Notes under the pieces: generated by a model
Told to the model about the DNA's origin: nothing
Seen by the model: the letters and a program-made list of their open reading frames with translations, nothing else
Database searches by the model: none
Assembly: GCA_017311315.1 (NCBI GenBank)
Contig: CM029634.1
Location: 18,865,891 to 18,929,890 of the forward strand
Reading direction: 5' to 3'
DNA: 64,000 nt
Source of the DNA: Dendrocalamus latiflorus
Lineage: Eukaryota > Streptophyta > Magnoliopsida > Poales > Poaceae
In this document: positions 48,113-59,774 of the stretch, one piece after another
How positions within the stretch are numbered: position 1 is the stretch's first letter
How the letters are laid out: each line of letters begins with the position of its first letter
Program-made: the position numbers and the translations under genes

Positions 48113-48378
48113 TGGCCCCGCTCGGTTGTGCTGAAAAACTATGACTTATGACTAAAATTATACTGTAACGACTGAAATTTCACTGAAACTGAAGATGGCT
48201 TATTTGGGGTAATTAAATTTAAAAAATTTAAAAATAGAAAAATATGCTAACTCATCACGAACAACGCAAACGAATACAGGAAAAAAAGAACCGGCAAAAA
48301 AGCCAAAAGTTCAAAAAAGGACGAAATTTATGAATAGTAAAAAATAAGCCAGAAGCTGAAGCCAAAACGAGCGGAGCT
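48113..48378. mobile_element. MITE related to 39116-39335, opposite orientation
   Basis: The left end CCGCTCGGTTGTGCTGAAAA matches the inverted right end of the 39116-39335 element. Internal CATCACGAACAACGCAAACG and the right end (AGCTGAAGCC, then ACGAGCGG) match too. It has diverged, and no exact target duplication was found. Confidence 0.75.
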
Positions 48379-51064
48379 TAAACGGATTCAATTTCTAATT
48401 TTTTTTAGTTTTGAACTTTTTTAAGCTAGAAACCAATTAACATGTGTCTTTTACTTTTTACCGTTAATTTCTGCTTATTTTAACTTTTTTTGTCTTTTAC
48501 TTTTTACCGTTATTCCTTTACATTTGTCTGTGACGATATAATGATTTTTTTTCTTTTTTTCTTTTTAATTAAATGATTCAGAAAAATTGACGGTTATTAT
48601 AATACAATTTTAGCCAATAGTCAAAATCATAAAACAGAGGCTTAAGCTTGTTCGAGCAGGACCGCCAATGCACGCAGTGCAAACGACGTGCATTTCAACC
48701 CATTTTCCTTTCACGGTTCTTCTCTTGTTCTTCTTTCCTTTGCAAGGATTCTCCTGTTCTTCGTTGTGCTGGAGACTTGCGCTTGGGTTCTCACAGGAAT
48801 CTTCATGAATGTTCTTTTCAGCTACGGTTTTACTTAGGACGGTAACGGATGGTTTTTAGTTATAGCGTGAGCACTTGTATGAACGAATCAAATACCGATA
48901 AACCAATTTGAAAAGATTGTCCTAATAAGCCACTTCGAAACAGCGACGGAAAAATCGTTTGATTTATTTGTTTAAAAGAAATTATAAGATATAAATCGTA
49001 AGTTAAAAAGAACGGTCCTTCTGCTACTAGATCCGCCGCTGCACGCGCTGGAATTGCCTCCACAGTTCCACCCTCTCTCCAGAGTGACAAGTCTACACAA
49101 AACAGCAACTATGTAGGGATCTCCGTAACACTGGATCAAGAGATCCTCCATTTTTTTCTTTCCCCCTAAAAGAACCATCGGAATTCATGAGCTACATTGC
49201 ATGCATGCCTGCAGGCTGTAGTAATAAAGCATGTGGCAGCAGCGAGACTCCTGAGGCCCTGTCTGTCACGAGGCCTGTCCTGACAGGGTTCATTAACAAG
49301 GTTAGTTAGCCAATCGAGCAGATCAACTAATCAATCCTACTTTGCAGCCTCTTACCAGAAAGGCTAATTAATTCCGCTCAAAAGAAAGAGGAAAAGCTAT
49401 TCGATTTTGGACGAGCACTGTAACTCCGCCAACTAATCGTGCTGTACGTCGTCCTTGTACACTGTCTTGAGTGTTAGTGAAGCCACCCCGTTTCGCGCAT
49501 CTTAATTAATAAAGCTGATCTCTCCTGTTTTGTTGTTAGTTCTTTGCTGTTGTTAGCTTCCATTAACACGAACTCGCAAATGGCATAAATATAAGCCATT
49601 GTTCTTTCAATCTTGTTTGAGTCAAAACACAAGGTGTACATGTGAATTTGATGGTCTTTTTTCTCATTTATCTTTCCTATCTCCAGCATTTACGGGTAAA
49701 CATTAACACTATGCATATATGGACATTTTTCTACACAATCCTTTATTCTTGTGCTTAGTGAAAATACGGAGTATAAAAAGAAATGGATGGAGTACTTATA
49801 CATGGTTAATCATTCCATGAAACAGGGCTAAGTGGAGCAGGATTAGTCAGCATTGTGTCTGGTGGAGTGGAGATAAGAGCATAATCTATGCCATATACTA
49901 GTACCAGTGACAGCCTTATTAATAGTGATCAGTGTGATTAAGATTCTCCACCTACATGCATTACATGTGAAGTCTTCAAAGTGGACATTGGGAGGGAGAT
50001 GCACTCAGTTTTGTTGGCACTAATTTTAATCTGTGGGGGTCCAATCTGGTGAGTGCACTAATTACGTGTACAAAAGTGCACAGGAAGCATATTGAATGCA
50101 TTTTCTTTTCATTTCTGTTGTGGTTTTACTTCATACAGAAAAAGGAAAGAAAATTAAAAAAGGAAGACAGATCATGCAAAACAGAAGATGATCCTTGTCT
50201 ACTAGAGAAAAGAGGTCTAGTTTCGGATGCACGTTAGTATCATTTCTGCCATTTAGCATGGTGGTAAATGTATTTTAGCACTATCAAAAATTGCTCATGG
50301 ACAACAATAATCATTTCATTACTATCATTACTATTATAAAAAAAACGAGTTGGTAGTTGTACGTCCATTCTCCTCTAGCCGCTCTATTCACTTAACTTCT
50401 CATCATTCTCCACTTTCTAATCAATCAAAATAACTCTTTTCTATAGTACGATTCTCTATTTTCATTGCAACGAACGGGTATATAACTAGTTTCTTAGAAA
50501 TTTTCTGTTTCTCCTGCAATGTCTGCTTTTCACTGTTCACAACCAGTTGAAGTTGAAAGAGTGTACATGAAAGGATTCAGAATGTTAACTGCACCATTCC
50601 CTAAAAAAAAAAGAATGGTAACTGCACCACAATTTGGACAATAAAAGAGTATAAATTTCGGACAGCAGTTATTTCTTCTCTCTGTAAAAACTCTCTTTCT
50701 TTTCTCATTTTCCCTCACAAAAAATACTAAAATTAATTTTGTTTTCTGAGACAGAGAATGAGAGCTCTGAGCCACCTGGCTTCTCTTCGGCAACAGCTCA
50801 CATTGATTTCTTTCTTCTCCACTTTCTTTCTTCTCCACTACCTCCACTTCGCGCAGCCCCCCACCCCATCCTCTCTCTCTCTCTCTCTCTCTCCTCACAA
50901 ATCCTTTACTTCTCTCCTCGCTTTTTCATGCTTTGACGCCACCATTCTCAGCTTTGGCTTTCTCTCTCTCTCCCATCTCCTCCTCCGCCACTAATTAAAG
51001 CAGAGGGAGAAGAAGAAGAAGAGAACAAAAAGGAGCACGGGAGAGGAGGAAGGAGACGGGAAAG
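48379..51064. other. Spacer and promoter of the IST1-like gene
   Basis: AT-rich sequence without a supported gene to about 50.7 kb. From about 50740 the plus strand becomes pyrimidine-rich (TTCTCC repeats, CT run), then purine-rich just before the ATG (GAGAAGAAGAAGAAGAG). This is typical of a plant promoter Y-patch and 5' leader. Confidence 0.45.
50871..50893. repeat. CT microsatellite upstream of the IST1-like gene
   Basis: Twenty-three bases of CT repeat in the likely promoter or 5' leader; may be length-variable. Confidence 0.95.
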
Positions 51065-54000
51065 ATGTTTGATAGCTTGCTCAACTCCAAGTTCTACAAC
51101 AAATGGTATAAGGCTCTTCTCTGTTGATTCAGTCTGGTTCGTGATTGGTAAACTTCAGGTCTAGTTTGTTCTTGAAGTTGGCTTGGCTGTTCTTCTGGAC
51201 TGTCGGGCCAGAAATCGAATTCTTGACTTCTTTTGTTGTTGATTTGTTGATCTTTTCACGTTGGGCAAGTTAAAAAGGCTGAATTTCTCGAGGCCAGCAG
51301 CCAGCGCTTGTTCGCTTACTGGTTTGCTGCGTTCGTGGTTCTTCAATTGCTTGGATTTTGAATTTCTTAGCTCCAATTCTGACCCTTATCTTCATATTGA
51401 AGGATTCTTTCTTGGATTTGCGAACACTTCGGGTCTGGTCCTTGATTTGTATTACTGTTGCTTACTTCTGCTCGTTCTGCTTTCCTGGCTTTTAGAAGGA
51501 TTGATAATATTTCTCTTTGGAGATTGTGTACCGTGTCACTTGTTCGGATCGCTACATTTTCGATTTGGATTGCATTTGTTGGATTTATTGCTTTCTTTTT
51601 GTCTAATTTGCTGAATTTGTTATTGCTTGATGCAGCAAGCACGCGATCAAGTGCACCCGGACTCGGCTGGATCTGGTGCGGCGGAAGAAGCAAGCGATGG
51701 TCAAGTTCCTGAAGAAGGACGTCGCCGACCTCCTCACCAATGGCCTTGAATCGCATGCCTTCGGACGGGTACTGTCTACATACTGAAGGCATCAACTTGC
51801 ATTGTTTATTACTCTTAGAAGTTAGAAGGATTTAACTTGGTGCAAACTGCGCAAAATTGATATCTTTTTAGCATGAGATGTGTCGGTGCAGTGAAAACGT
51901 TGTTGTTTTGTCCAGAAAAATCTCTGGTGAAATGCAGAACCATTTGATAGTTCTTCAAGTGATATATTCCTGATTGCTGTTGTTGTTTTCTCCCCTTGAT
52001 TGCAGATGGAAGGACTGATTATCGAGATGAACCAAGCATCCTGCTATGATATGATAGAACAGTACTACGAGTACATAGTGAAGCAGCTCAATAACCTGCA
52101 AAAGCAGAGGTATCTCTGATGTTTATTGCTGTCACAGGACAAGGGGAACAATGTTGCGATAGACCATTTTCAGCCTGCCAATTTCTGTTTTGGATCATTA
52201 GCTGTCGTATATCTCATTCGATCATTGACTCACAGATGCACGCTCTACATTTGTTCATGTGTTCGTGGTAGGAAGAAAAAAGAGAGGAAAAGATCATAAT
52301 CCATCCACCTTAATTATAGAGAAAATCTATAAAACGCTAATACCTTTTTGCTGCAATTCGACGGTATAGCTTTGTCTCCCGCAGCTCTCTCCTCTCTCCC
52401 GCAAGCTCTCGAGCTCCGGCAAGGGGGGTGCCACCGCTGCCGCCGCCTTTCCTAGACGGGTTCACCGCAGCCCCCCGGATGTAGAGGGAGGCCGTGGAGG
52501 CGGTGGGCGGTGGTGGAGGGCGTCGGGTGGCGGTGGAGGGCGGCACGGTGAATTTTAGGTTGGGCAGGGTGGGGACCGGGGGGGGGGGGGGGGAGAGGGC
52601 GGCACGGCGAGGTTGCGGGGTCGCTGCCGGTGGAGGAGGGTGTGGGGAGAGGCGGAGGAGGAGCGCGGAATTGCGGCCGGTGCTGGAGAAGAAGGCGGGG
52701 AGGGCGGCGGGTGCAGAGAAGAGAGAGGGAGAGGAGGGCGACAGGTGGCGCCGAAGCAGGAGAAGAGGGGGAGGGGAGGGGGAGCGACGGCGCTTTGAGA
52801 GAAGAGAGGGAGGGGAGGGGCGGCGTAGTAACCCTCTTAATTATAATAACTCTGATTTTTTCCCTTGAAATATCCATATACTCTCCTGTACCTAATTATG
52901 ATGGCTTAGAAATCTTCCCTTTAAATAATACTAGTTCTTTGTGAATTCCTAGCATATGGGGAATGTTTCGAAATTCTTTCTTTAGTGTATAGCCATAGCT
53001 TTATTCTCTCAATCAGTTCTGCACAATGCATGCCATAGTCCAGTTTTGCCATGTGCATGCCGCATGTATCCTCCAGATTGAGGACCTAAATGATGCAAAT
53101 TCAGTCATGGTGGCTAACCAAGCAGCTTAGTGTTTGCTGTTTTCTTTTGCTGCTTGCGTGGTGTTTCCAACCTGTCATACTAGATTCCTCCCAAAAAAAC
53201 ACTGTCATACTAGATGAGTTTTTTCATGGTTTGCTAGATCAATGAAGTATGTGCCACTCGCAAAAGTTAGAAATACTTCTCATTGCATTCAATTTACATT
53301 ACATAACTTTCTATCTGCTGCGATTGATCACTAAATCTGTGATGGTCCATTAACAGTGAATGCCCTCAGGAAGCCTTGGAAGCTGTGTCGACTCTAATTT
53401 TTGCTGCTGCAAGATTTCCGGATTTGCCTGAACTGTGTGACCTCAGACATATATTCACCGAGAGATATGGGAGTTCCATCGAGTCTTTTGTTAGTTCTGA
53501 GGTGCTTAAGATACTGTCCTTTTTGTTGTGTTTGAGTTGCTCTCTTGTGTTGCACCTATGTTGATTAACTTAACCTTTCTGTGGACAGTTTGTTCAGAAG
53601 CTTCAGAATAAGTCATTTACTAATCAAGAGAAGTTTCAAGTGATGCAAAACATTGCTGAAGAATTTGCAATCCCGTTTAATACCAAGGCATTGGAACAGA
53701 AGATAACTGGTGTACCTCAAAATAAACATGTAATATTTTAGTGAACTTACTGAATTATATCATTATATGTATTCTTTTTATTAACTACTCAAATAATCAT
53801 TTATTAAATATATATATGGTCATTCACTTTTGATCTTGGATTCTTCTTTCATCAGGATTTTCTGAAGAAGGGTTCATTTAAAGGGGTAGAGGTCGAAGCA
53901 TCAGCACGCAATGGACAAAAGGTGCATAGGCATGCTGTGCATGAAAGAAAATCCAAATCTACAACTGAAAGGCATGAACAGAAGCAGGAAATGCAGATAA

Positions 54001-55349
54001 AGCCAAAAGATATTCATGTCATTCCTGATGGCATTGGTCATCTTGGCGAGAAAAGCAGGAAGAACTACTCAGATAAACCTAATGTGAAGAAGCATGTGGA
54101 TAATGACCTGCCTCCTTTGAACATGAAGCAAATGAATAGTCAAAAGGAGACTAAGAAAGATGACAAAAAGGATGGTCACCGTCGGAGGGAACTGATGAAT
54201 GCAGAGGAGTTAGATCTCAATGGCTTGAAGAAACAGGAGGTTGGTGTAGTGAAATCTCTTCAAGGAGAAATCAACAGAGTAGTTCCTCCATACACAGAAC
54301 CAAAGGAGGCTGAGAAGAAAGACACTACTGAAAAGGCTGATGGGAAAGGCTACCATGTCCATCGGTCACGCATGGCTGGTGGCCCTGATCATAATTGGGG
54401 ACATGCTGACTTGGGGTTTAAAACTCTGGGCCTAGAAAAGCAAGGAATTGAGTCAGCTAGCACCTTGAATGGTAAAACAGTTAACAAGGCTCCTCCTTAT
54501 TCTAAGCCCTACAGAGCAACGCGTGAGAAGTCTGCTGAAGAAGAAAAAAATAGTTTGTATAATAGACCACAACATGTAGGAGAGTTTGGACAGTCGGTAC
54601 AAGATAGGCAGCAAGTGCCAGAGAAGGCGGTCAATATGCGGCCTCCTTATGTTAAGCCCCCTGCATATGGTGATGAAATGACTAATGAGGAAAAGATGAC
54701 AAGCCAAACACCCGGTGGCCGAAGAAGACATTCAAGCAAGAGGAATGATCCCTATGATGATTATGATCACAAAGGTGGTTATATCCAGCCCCTAGAAGGT
54801 GTCAGTAACGCGAGGCATGTCCAGCGAATTCCTAGAGAACGAAGAAAACACACAAGCAGGCAGAATGGATCAGCAAGTGGCAATGATTACGAGTCAGACG
54901 AGGATGAGATGAACAATGCAATTGATTTTGGCAATCTTTTGCCCCGAGCGCCTAGTTCACATCAGAGACACAGGAGTAGGAGTGATCATGCCCGCAGTGG
55001 AGGCCGTGATGATGAGGAAAGGATGATGGATAAGCTCCTCATGCACTACAGCAAGAAAGGTGCAGATAGGGAGGAGCACAAGACAAGAACAAAATCCCGG
55101 ACCCCTCGACTTCGAGCTGATCAACCTGCTGATGGCATCGGAGAACGATCTAACAGACAGAAAGGGCCCATGCACCCTCCAGAAAGAGCTGTATCTCTAC
55201 CTACAGAATCTTCTACCCCTGATGCGAAGCCGAGAGTTACTGCTCGGTCCATCTCGATGCAGCCTGACATGTCTAGAGGGAACGTGCACCCAAGAATGCC
55301 GGATTTCGATGAACTGGCTGCGCGGATCAGCGCTCTGAGGAAGGCATGA
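51065..55349 (+). CDS. IST1-like ESCRT-III regulator (Vps4/MVB pathway)
   Basis: Six exons: 51065-51105, 51636-51768, 52006-52109, 53357-53501, 53589-53729 and 53856-55349. They total 2058 nt (685 aa) with consistent phases. The first ~190 residues are an IST1 domain: MFDSLLNSKFYNKWCKHAIK, LVRRKKQAMVKFLKKDVADL, QYYEYIVKQL, ALEAVSTLIFAAARFPDLPE, FTERYG, and an EEFAIPF segment. The large last exon encodes a Lys/Arg/Glu/Asp-rich, probably disordered tail with a repeated PPY-KP pattern (VVPPYTEP, APPYSKPY, MRPPYVKPP). It ends PDFDELAARISALRKA, which resembles a MIT-interacting motif that would bind Vps4/LIP5-type MIT domains. IST1 proteins tune ESCRT-III disassembly in multivesicular-body sorting. 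Intron 3 contains a GC-rich insertion. Confidence 0.95.
52319..52835. mobile_element. GC-rich insertion in intron 3, possible MULE/Pack-type element
   Basis: CTTAATTATA flanks the block exactly (52309-52318 and 52836-52845), a 10 bp duplication in the Mutator range. The inside is strongly GC-rich with GGCGG and GGAGGG repeats and a G run near 52579-52592, unlike the AT-rich intron. Both ends begin GAG reading inward, but longer terminal repeats are weak. Reverse-strand frames are Pro/Ser/Leu-rich and could derive from a captured 5' leader. No transposase. Confidence 0.55.
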
Positions 55350-56956
55350 GCTGCGACAAGACTGTCTTCAGGCTTCAACATGTTCTGTGTTCTTTCAGGA
55401 AGTTGTATCTTAGCATCTTATGATGCCAGTCACAGGAATGAGTGATCTTGAGGTACTTGCATTGCATTACCCCTTGTGGCCTTGCAACCTTTCTTGGTGG
55501 TATACTTGCTTGCATTGCTTCCAGCGTGTCTAGAATCTAGATAAGATAGAGCATTGGTAGGAGCAGTTAAATGGCGATTTATGGGCATACCATACTATAT
55601 TGAATTGGATGTGTTGGTTTGTTGTACTCATAAAACAATGCTTGTGATCATTGTATAGATGCCGTTGATGAGGCTATAATGATAATGATTGTTCTTCTTT
55701 GTTAGCACTGGCATGTGAGTTTGTATGCATTTCAACCTTGTGCTGTAGCCTGGGAGGAGAAAAGTGGGTTTCACATGCTCAGTACGTCGGTCACCGCTAG
55801 CTGGAGGTTGAACCGGAGCAATGGAGGATGCTTTACGATGCGCACTGCCGGTGCCAGATGTGGCGTGAGGAAATGGGTCTTTAAGATCTGTGCTGGCACA
55901 TGAGTTAGAGCATTTTGGGGACCAAATGGACTTTGGCTCAGCTTCATATCTGATGTTGGATTGGAGACGAAGAGGCTGTCTCTTGCAAGATATCAAGGCT
56001 GTCTCTTGCAAGATGTCATAATGATGCTTTCATCAACATGGGGTACTACAGGGTGCCAGCTGCAAAAGGATATCATGCACACAGCATCTATAACTGAGCA
56101 GATGCTAGTTTCTCCTTCAGCAAAGAAAACAAAAGCAGAATCATGTGACATGATATGATATGAATTATGTGCATATTACCTGCTGAACTTATTTCTCCCA
56201 GAAGACCACGTGGCCGTCGCCGCAATAAACGGCGCCGACGCCAACAACTTCTTACGAGCAGAACTGCATGATACTATTCAAAGCACGTTCTTCTGGATTC
56301 CCAATCACAGTAGTGTTCTCTCTTTTACTCTTCATGCAGAGCCTCCAATGAATTGAGTACTAGATTGTCAACCGAACTAACCGGCAGCCCTATTTCATCC
56401 CTAAAATTCCAAACATAAATAAAAACAAAAGCAAACAAACTGACATTGCTCTTACATATTTCACTAGCCAAGTTAAAGATTACTTCCAACAAATGAAGGC
56501 CAGCATTTCCCCTAAAAACCGAGGGTCAATTAATTTTGCATGTTCTTTTTTTTCCTTCTAATTTTGAGTTAGGCAGCTGAGGAACTGAGCCTCTGCGCCC
56601 ATAAATAAACTCTACCAACACAATACATGCCGTGACAGACAGCTACGTGCCAAACATCACCCTTCTATCCCATGTTTGCAGAATGGTAGGTCAGCAGAGG
56701 TAGAACCACACCGCGAACAGGATAGACTTTAACATATAGTGTAGAAAAATATCTAGTGTACAGTCCGGGTAAATTCAGTCCAACTTAAGTAATATTTTTA
56801 TGGTCTAACCTAGATAGTCAGTTCATTTCACCACTAAACCTGAGGCATAACTAAATCCTGGTTCCACCACCGTAGATCAGTAGTTCAGTACTGTCCTAGA
56901 CCAAGAGTCCAAGACTCTTCGCCGTGTAGCTAGGTAGTAGCTACTGTCTAGCCCAA
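55350..56956. other. 3' UTR of the IST1-like gene and spacer
   Basis: The 3' UTR probably ends before about 55700. The rest has no supported gene. A short plus-strand frame near 56200-56290 (DHVAVAAINGADANN) looks protein-like but cannot be assigned. Confidence 0.4.
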
Positions 56957-57148
56957 TTACCTCATCACAGTGATGACGAAATGTAGGATGTAGTTGTCGC
57001 CGCCGTCGAGCAGGTCGTCGCAGACGAGCCGCTCCAGCCCGGGGTCCCTCGGCAGCGCCCCGCCGTGGTACAGGATGGTCGCCGCCGGCCGGCTCGCCAG
57101 GCAAGCCGCCAGTCTCGCCACCGCACGAAGGAACAGCGGCAAGAGACC
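56957..57148 (-). pseudogene. Orphan exon-like ORF, unidentified
   Basis: After an acceptor-like AAGTGCAG, 63 codons read GLLPLFLRAVARLAACLASR, then ILYHGGALP, LERLVCDDLLDGGDN, ILHFVITVMR and a TAA. GC content and composition are exon-like and unlike the surrounding sequence. I recognise no family and find no clear partner exon at 57150-57560, though a minus frame at 57331-57534 is open. It could be a terminal exon of a small gene or a gene fragment. Confidence 0.35.
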
Positions 57149-57562
57149 CTGCACTTACGGAGACGTACGCGTAACGTGCGTCGATTAATTCAATCTGCCC
57201 CCAAAATAACAACTTGCTGCTACCAATTAAGCAAACCACCATAGATCAAATACAAACGAAATGCAATGAAATCGTAACTCACCATATGAATGTATATGCA
57301 TGTGAGATTTGAAGGATTAATCGTGTGTGTTTATATATATACACATGCATCGGGACCATGTAATGGGAGGTTTAGAATCGGAGAAGCAGCCGCTGTGATT
57401 AGAGAAGCCAGCTGAAAACAACCTCGACCAATCCTCTTCGTATACGGATCGAAAGCAACTTCGATTCTGCAAACCACACAGTTTCCGAGTTGGAATTGGA
57501 ATAGGGAATGCCTGCCGGATTCTGTTGTGCACATGAGCAGGCCTACATATTGATTCCCTGTC

Positions 57563-58927
57563 TTGCCGGAGCTTGCATCGCTTCAATTGATTCCTCGAGA
57601 CAAGTTTTGCTTGTCCGCGGCCGTCCTTTTGCCGAAGAGAAAAATGGCGCAAAGGCCGCACAAGAAGGCGCGGACGTCGTCGTGCTCGCGGCCGGTGCCC
57701 TGGTCAGCCCTCCCGCTGGACCTCGCCGGCGAAGTCCTCCGCCGCCTCCCGGCCTATGCCGACCGCGTCTGCTTCGGCGCCGTGTGCCGCGCCTGGCGCT
57801 ACTCCGCGCGGAAGCATCCCACGCCCCCACTGTTGCCGTGCCTCTGCTTCGCCGACGGCACCTTCCGCGGCTTCCCCGAGCATGAACGCCCGTTCCGCCT
57901 GCCTGCCGCCGCCGGCTACCACAGCTCCTGCGGCGAGTGGCTCGTCTTTGAACGCGGTGACGGCTCCTACTCGCTGATGAATCCTTTCTCCAAGGCCACC
58001 ATGGCGCCGCTCCCCAGCCTGTCCCGCGTCCACGTCCGTCACGACACCATCGTGGCCGTGGCCGAGCGAGTGCTTCCGGAGTATAACCTGCACCGGCGGA
58101 TCCAAAGGGACGGTGAGCCCCAGATGGTGTCTGTACTCAAGCTAGTCGTCTGCTCGGCTCGCCTCGTAGCCGCGGTCATCGGAGAAGGGCAGCTCGGCAC
58201 GTTCGCACTGTGCCGACCGGGGGCGCCGTCGTGGTCGGTGATCGCCCACGACCAATGTTGGAGGCAGCTCAAAGACATGACCATGTACCAGGGCAAGCTC
58301 TACGCCGTCGACCACAACGAGGACCTCCTTGCCATCACCGTAGTCGGGGACAACGACGGCGTCGACGACGATCCGGCCGTGTCTCGGATCCACCGCGTCA
58401 TCGAGGGGGCTCCCCCCAGTTTCGATCCCCACCGTTGCGTCACGCTGCATTACCTCGTGGAGTCCGGAGGCGAGCTGCTGTTGGTCCGCCGAGAGATTTG
58501 CCGTGCAAGGCCGCCGCGGCCGGGCACCTTGCTGATGTTCCTGGGCGCAATGGAAGAGCGCTTCACCGTGTTCGAGGCCGACTTCCGGTCGTCACGGTGG
58601 TCGGAGGTGAGCACCGTCGGCGACGACCGGGCGCTGTTCGTGGGGCGGTGGTGCTCCAGAGCTGTCCGCGTGCCTGACGAGCGTCGCGAGGAGTGGGCGG
58701 ATCGTATCTTCTTCCTGGAAGACGGCACCGGCGACGAATGGCCCGAGAAGTGGCGGCGCTACTCTTTGAGCGTCTACCACATGAACAGAGACAGCTTCGC
58801 TTGGTGCTGCTACCCGCCGAGGTGGGGATCGGAGCTGCTTCTGCCGGTGATGTCGCGGGACGGTGATGACTTGCCGGCGACATGGCTTTTCCCCCAGGCG
58901 GGGAAATTGTGTGAAGCTGCTCCTTGA
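57563..58927 (+). CDS. F-box protein with DUF295 C-terminal domain
   Basis: Single exon, open from 57563 to TGA at 58925-58927. The likely start is the later Met at 57644 (MAQRPHKKARTSS), giving 427 aa, because the extra 27 residues look like translated leader. The F-box follows: VPWSALPLDLAGEVLRRLPA then DRVCFGAVCRAWRYSAR. The middle shows the DUF295/kelch-like pattern (SLMNPFSKATMAPLP, WSVIAHDQCWRQLKDMTMYQ, GKLYAVDHNEDLLAI), and near the end a DUF295 block (DRALFVGRWCSRAV, RIFFLEDG, WLFPQAG). F-box proteins are substrate adaptors of SCF ubiquitin ligases; grasses have large, fast-evolving F-box/DUF295 families, many of them weakly expressed. The target is unknown. The frame is intact. Confidence 0.93.
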   Translation: MPELASLQLIPRDKFCLSAAVLLPKRKMAQRPHKKARTSSCSRPVPWSALPLDLAGEVLRRLPAYADRVCFGAVCRAWRYSARKHPTPPLLPCLCFADGTFRGFPEHERPFRLPAAAGYHSSCGEWLVFERGDGSYSLMNPFSKATMAPLPSLSRVHVRHDTIVAVAERVLPEYNLHRRIQRDGEPQMVSVLKLVVCSARLVAAVIGEGQLGTFALCRPGAPSWSVIAHDQCWRQLKDMTMYQGKLYAVDHNEDLLAITVVGDNDGVDDDPAVSRIHRVIEGAPPSFDPHRCVTLHYLVESGGELLLVRREICRARPPRPGTLLMFLGAMEERFTVFEADFRSSRWSEVSTVGDDRALFVGRWCSRAVRVPDERREEWADRIFFLEDGTGDEWPEKWRRYSLSVYHMNRDSFAWCCYPPRWGSELLLPVMSRDGDDLPATWLFPQAGKLCEAAP

Positions 58928-59766
58928 TGAGCGCATGCGTATGTAGAAAATGCATCAAACTATTTCAGAAACAATTCTCATAAGAAGCTAATTCGGAACT
59001 TCGTATAGTTCAAAAGTCACGGTTTCTTTTGAGTTCTGATAAAGTTCGTTGTGCATGTGCTAATTGTAACGGGAATTAATCTGGCAAGTTTTTAACTGAA
59101 GTCGCGATTTTAATTTACTCTTTCTTTTTTTTAAGTTGCTTAGGTTTGACTTTTGAATTGTTTGTGTTTCTGTTAGATCACAGAGTTCAACTACAAAACA
59201 TGGCACCATGGTGGCAAAGGCGCGAGGTTGGTCAGGCGGAGCTGAGCGCGCGACGTAGGCTGGGCTTGGCGGCGGAACCGAGGCAAAGCGCAAGCTGGTA
59301 GGGAGGTCAGCCGAGCACCGTGATGGAGGCTGAGCATGGTAGCGATGCTCGACATACTGGTGGGGGTGTAAACAAGATCTTACACCATCAACAAGAAACG
59401 ATAGACTACAGATGGGGGTGCGGTTGTAATCACTTTTACACTGCCAGGTGAGGGTGTGTGGTTGTAATCACATTTTTATGTTTATAGGGTTCCAAAAGCA
59501 AAAGCTTAGACTAATGAGTAATGTGTAGAAATGTATGGGCTTACAAAAAACTGTTTGCCTAAAGTGCAAAATGTTAACAGAGTTGTTTTTTACCATCTAA
59601 ATAAGATTCTTTTAACCCATAGCAACGCATAGGCAACTGACTAGTTTACATAAATAAATTATTGGAGAAATTCAGAAATCAGTCTGCCAATCAGATGTGG
59701 CATTTGAACTAGTCTTTACTCATGCCCTTTCATTTCTTTAATGATACCTTCCGCAAGGGAATCTGC
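58928..59766. other. Spacer after the F-box gene
   Basis: AT-rich, with a short GC-richer patch near 59200-59460. No gene recognised. Confidence 0.4.
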
Positions 59767-59774
59767 GTCATAAT

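Noticed and set aside
52452..52944. Pro/Ser-rich or Gly/Arg-rich ORFs in the IST1 intron
   Set aside because: Low-complexity translations of the GC-rich insertion; no conserved residues.
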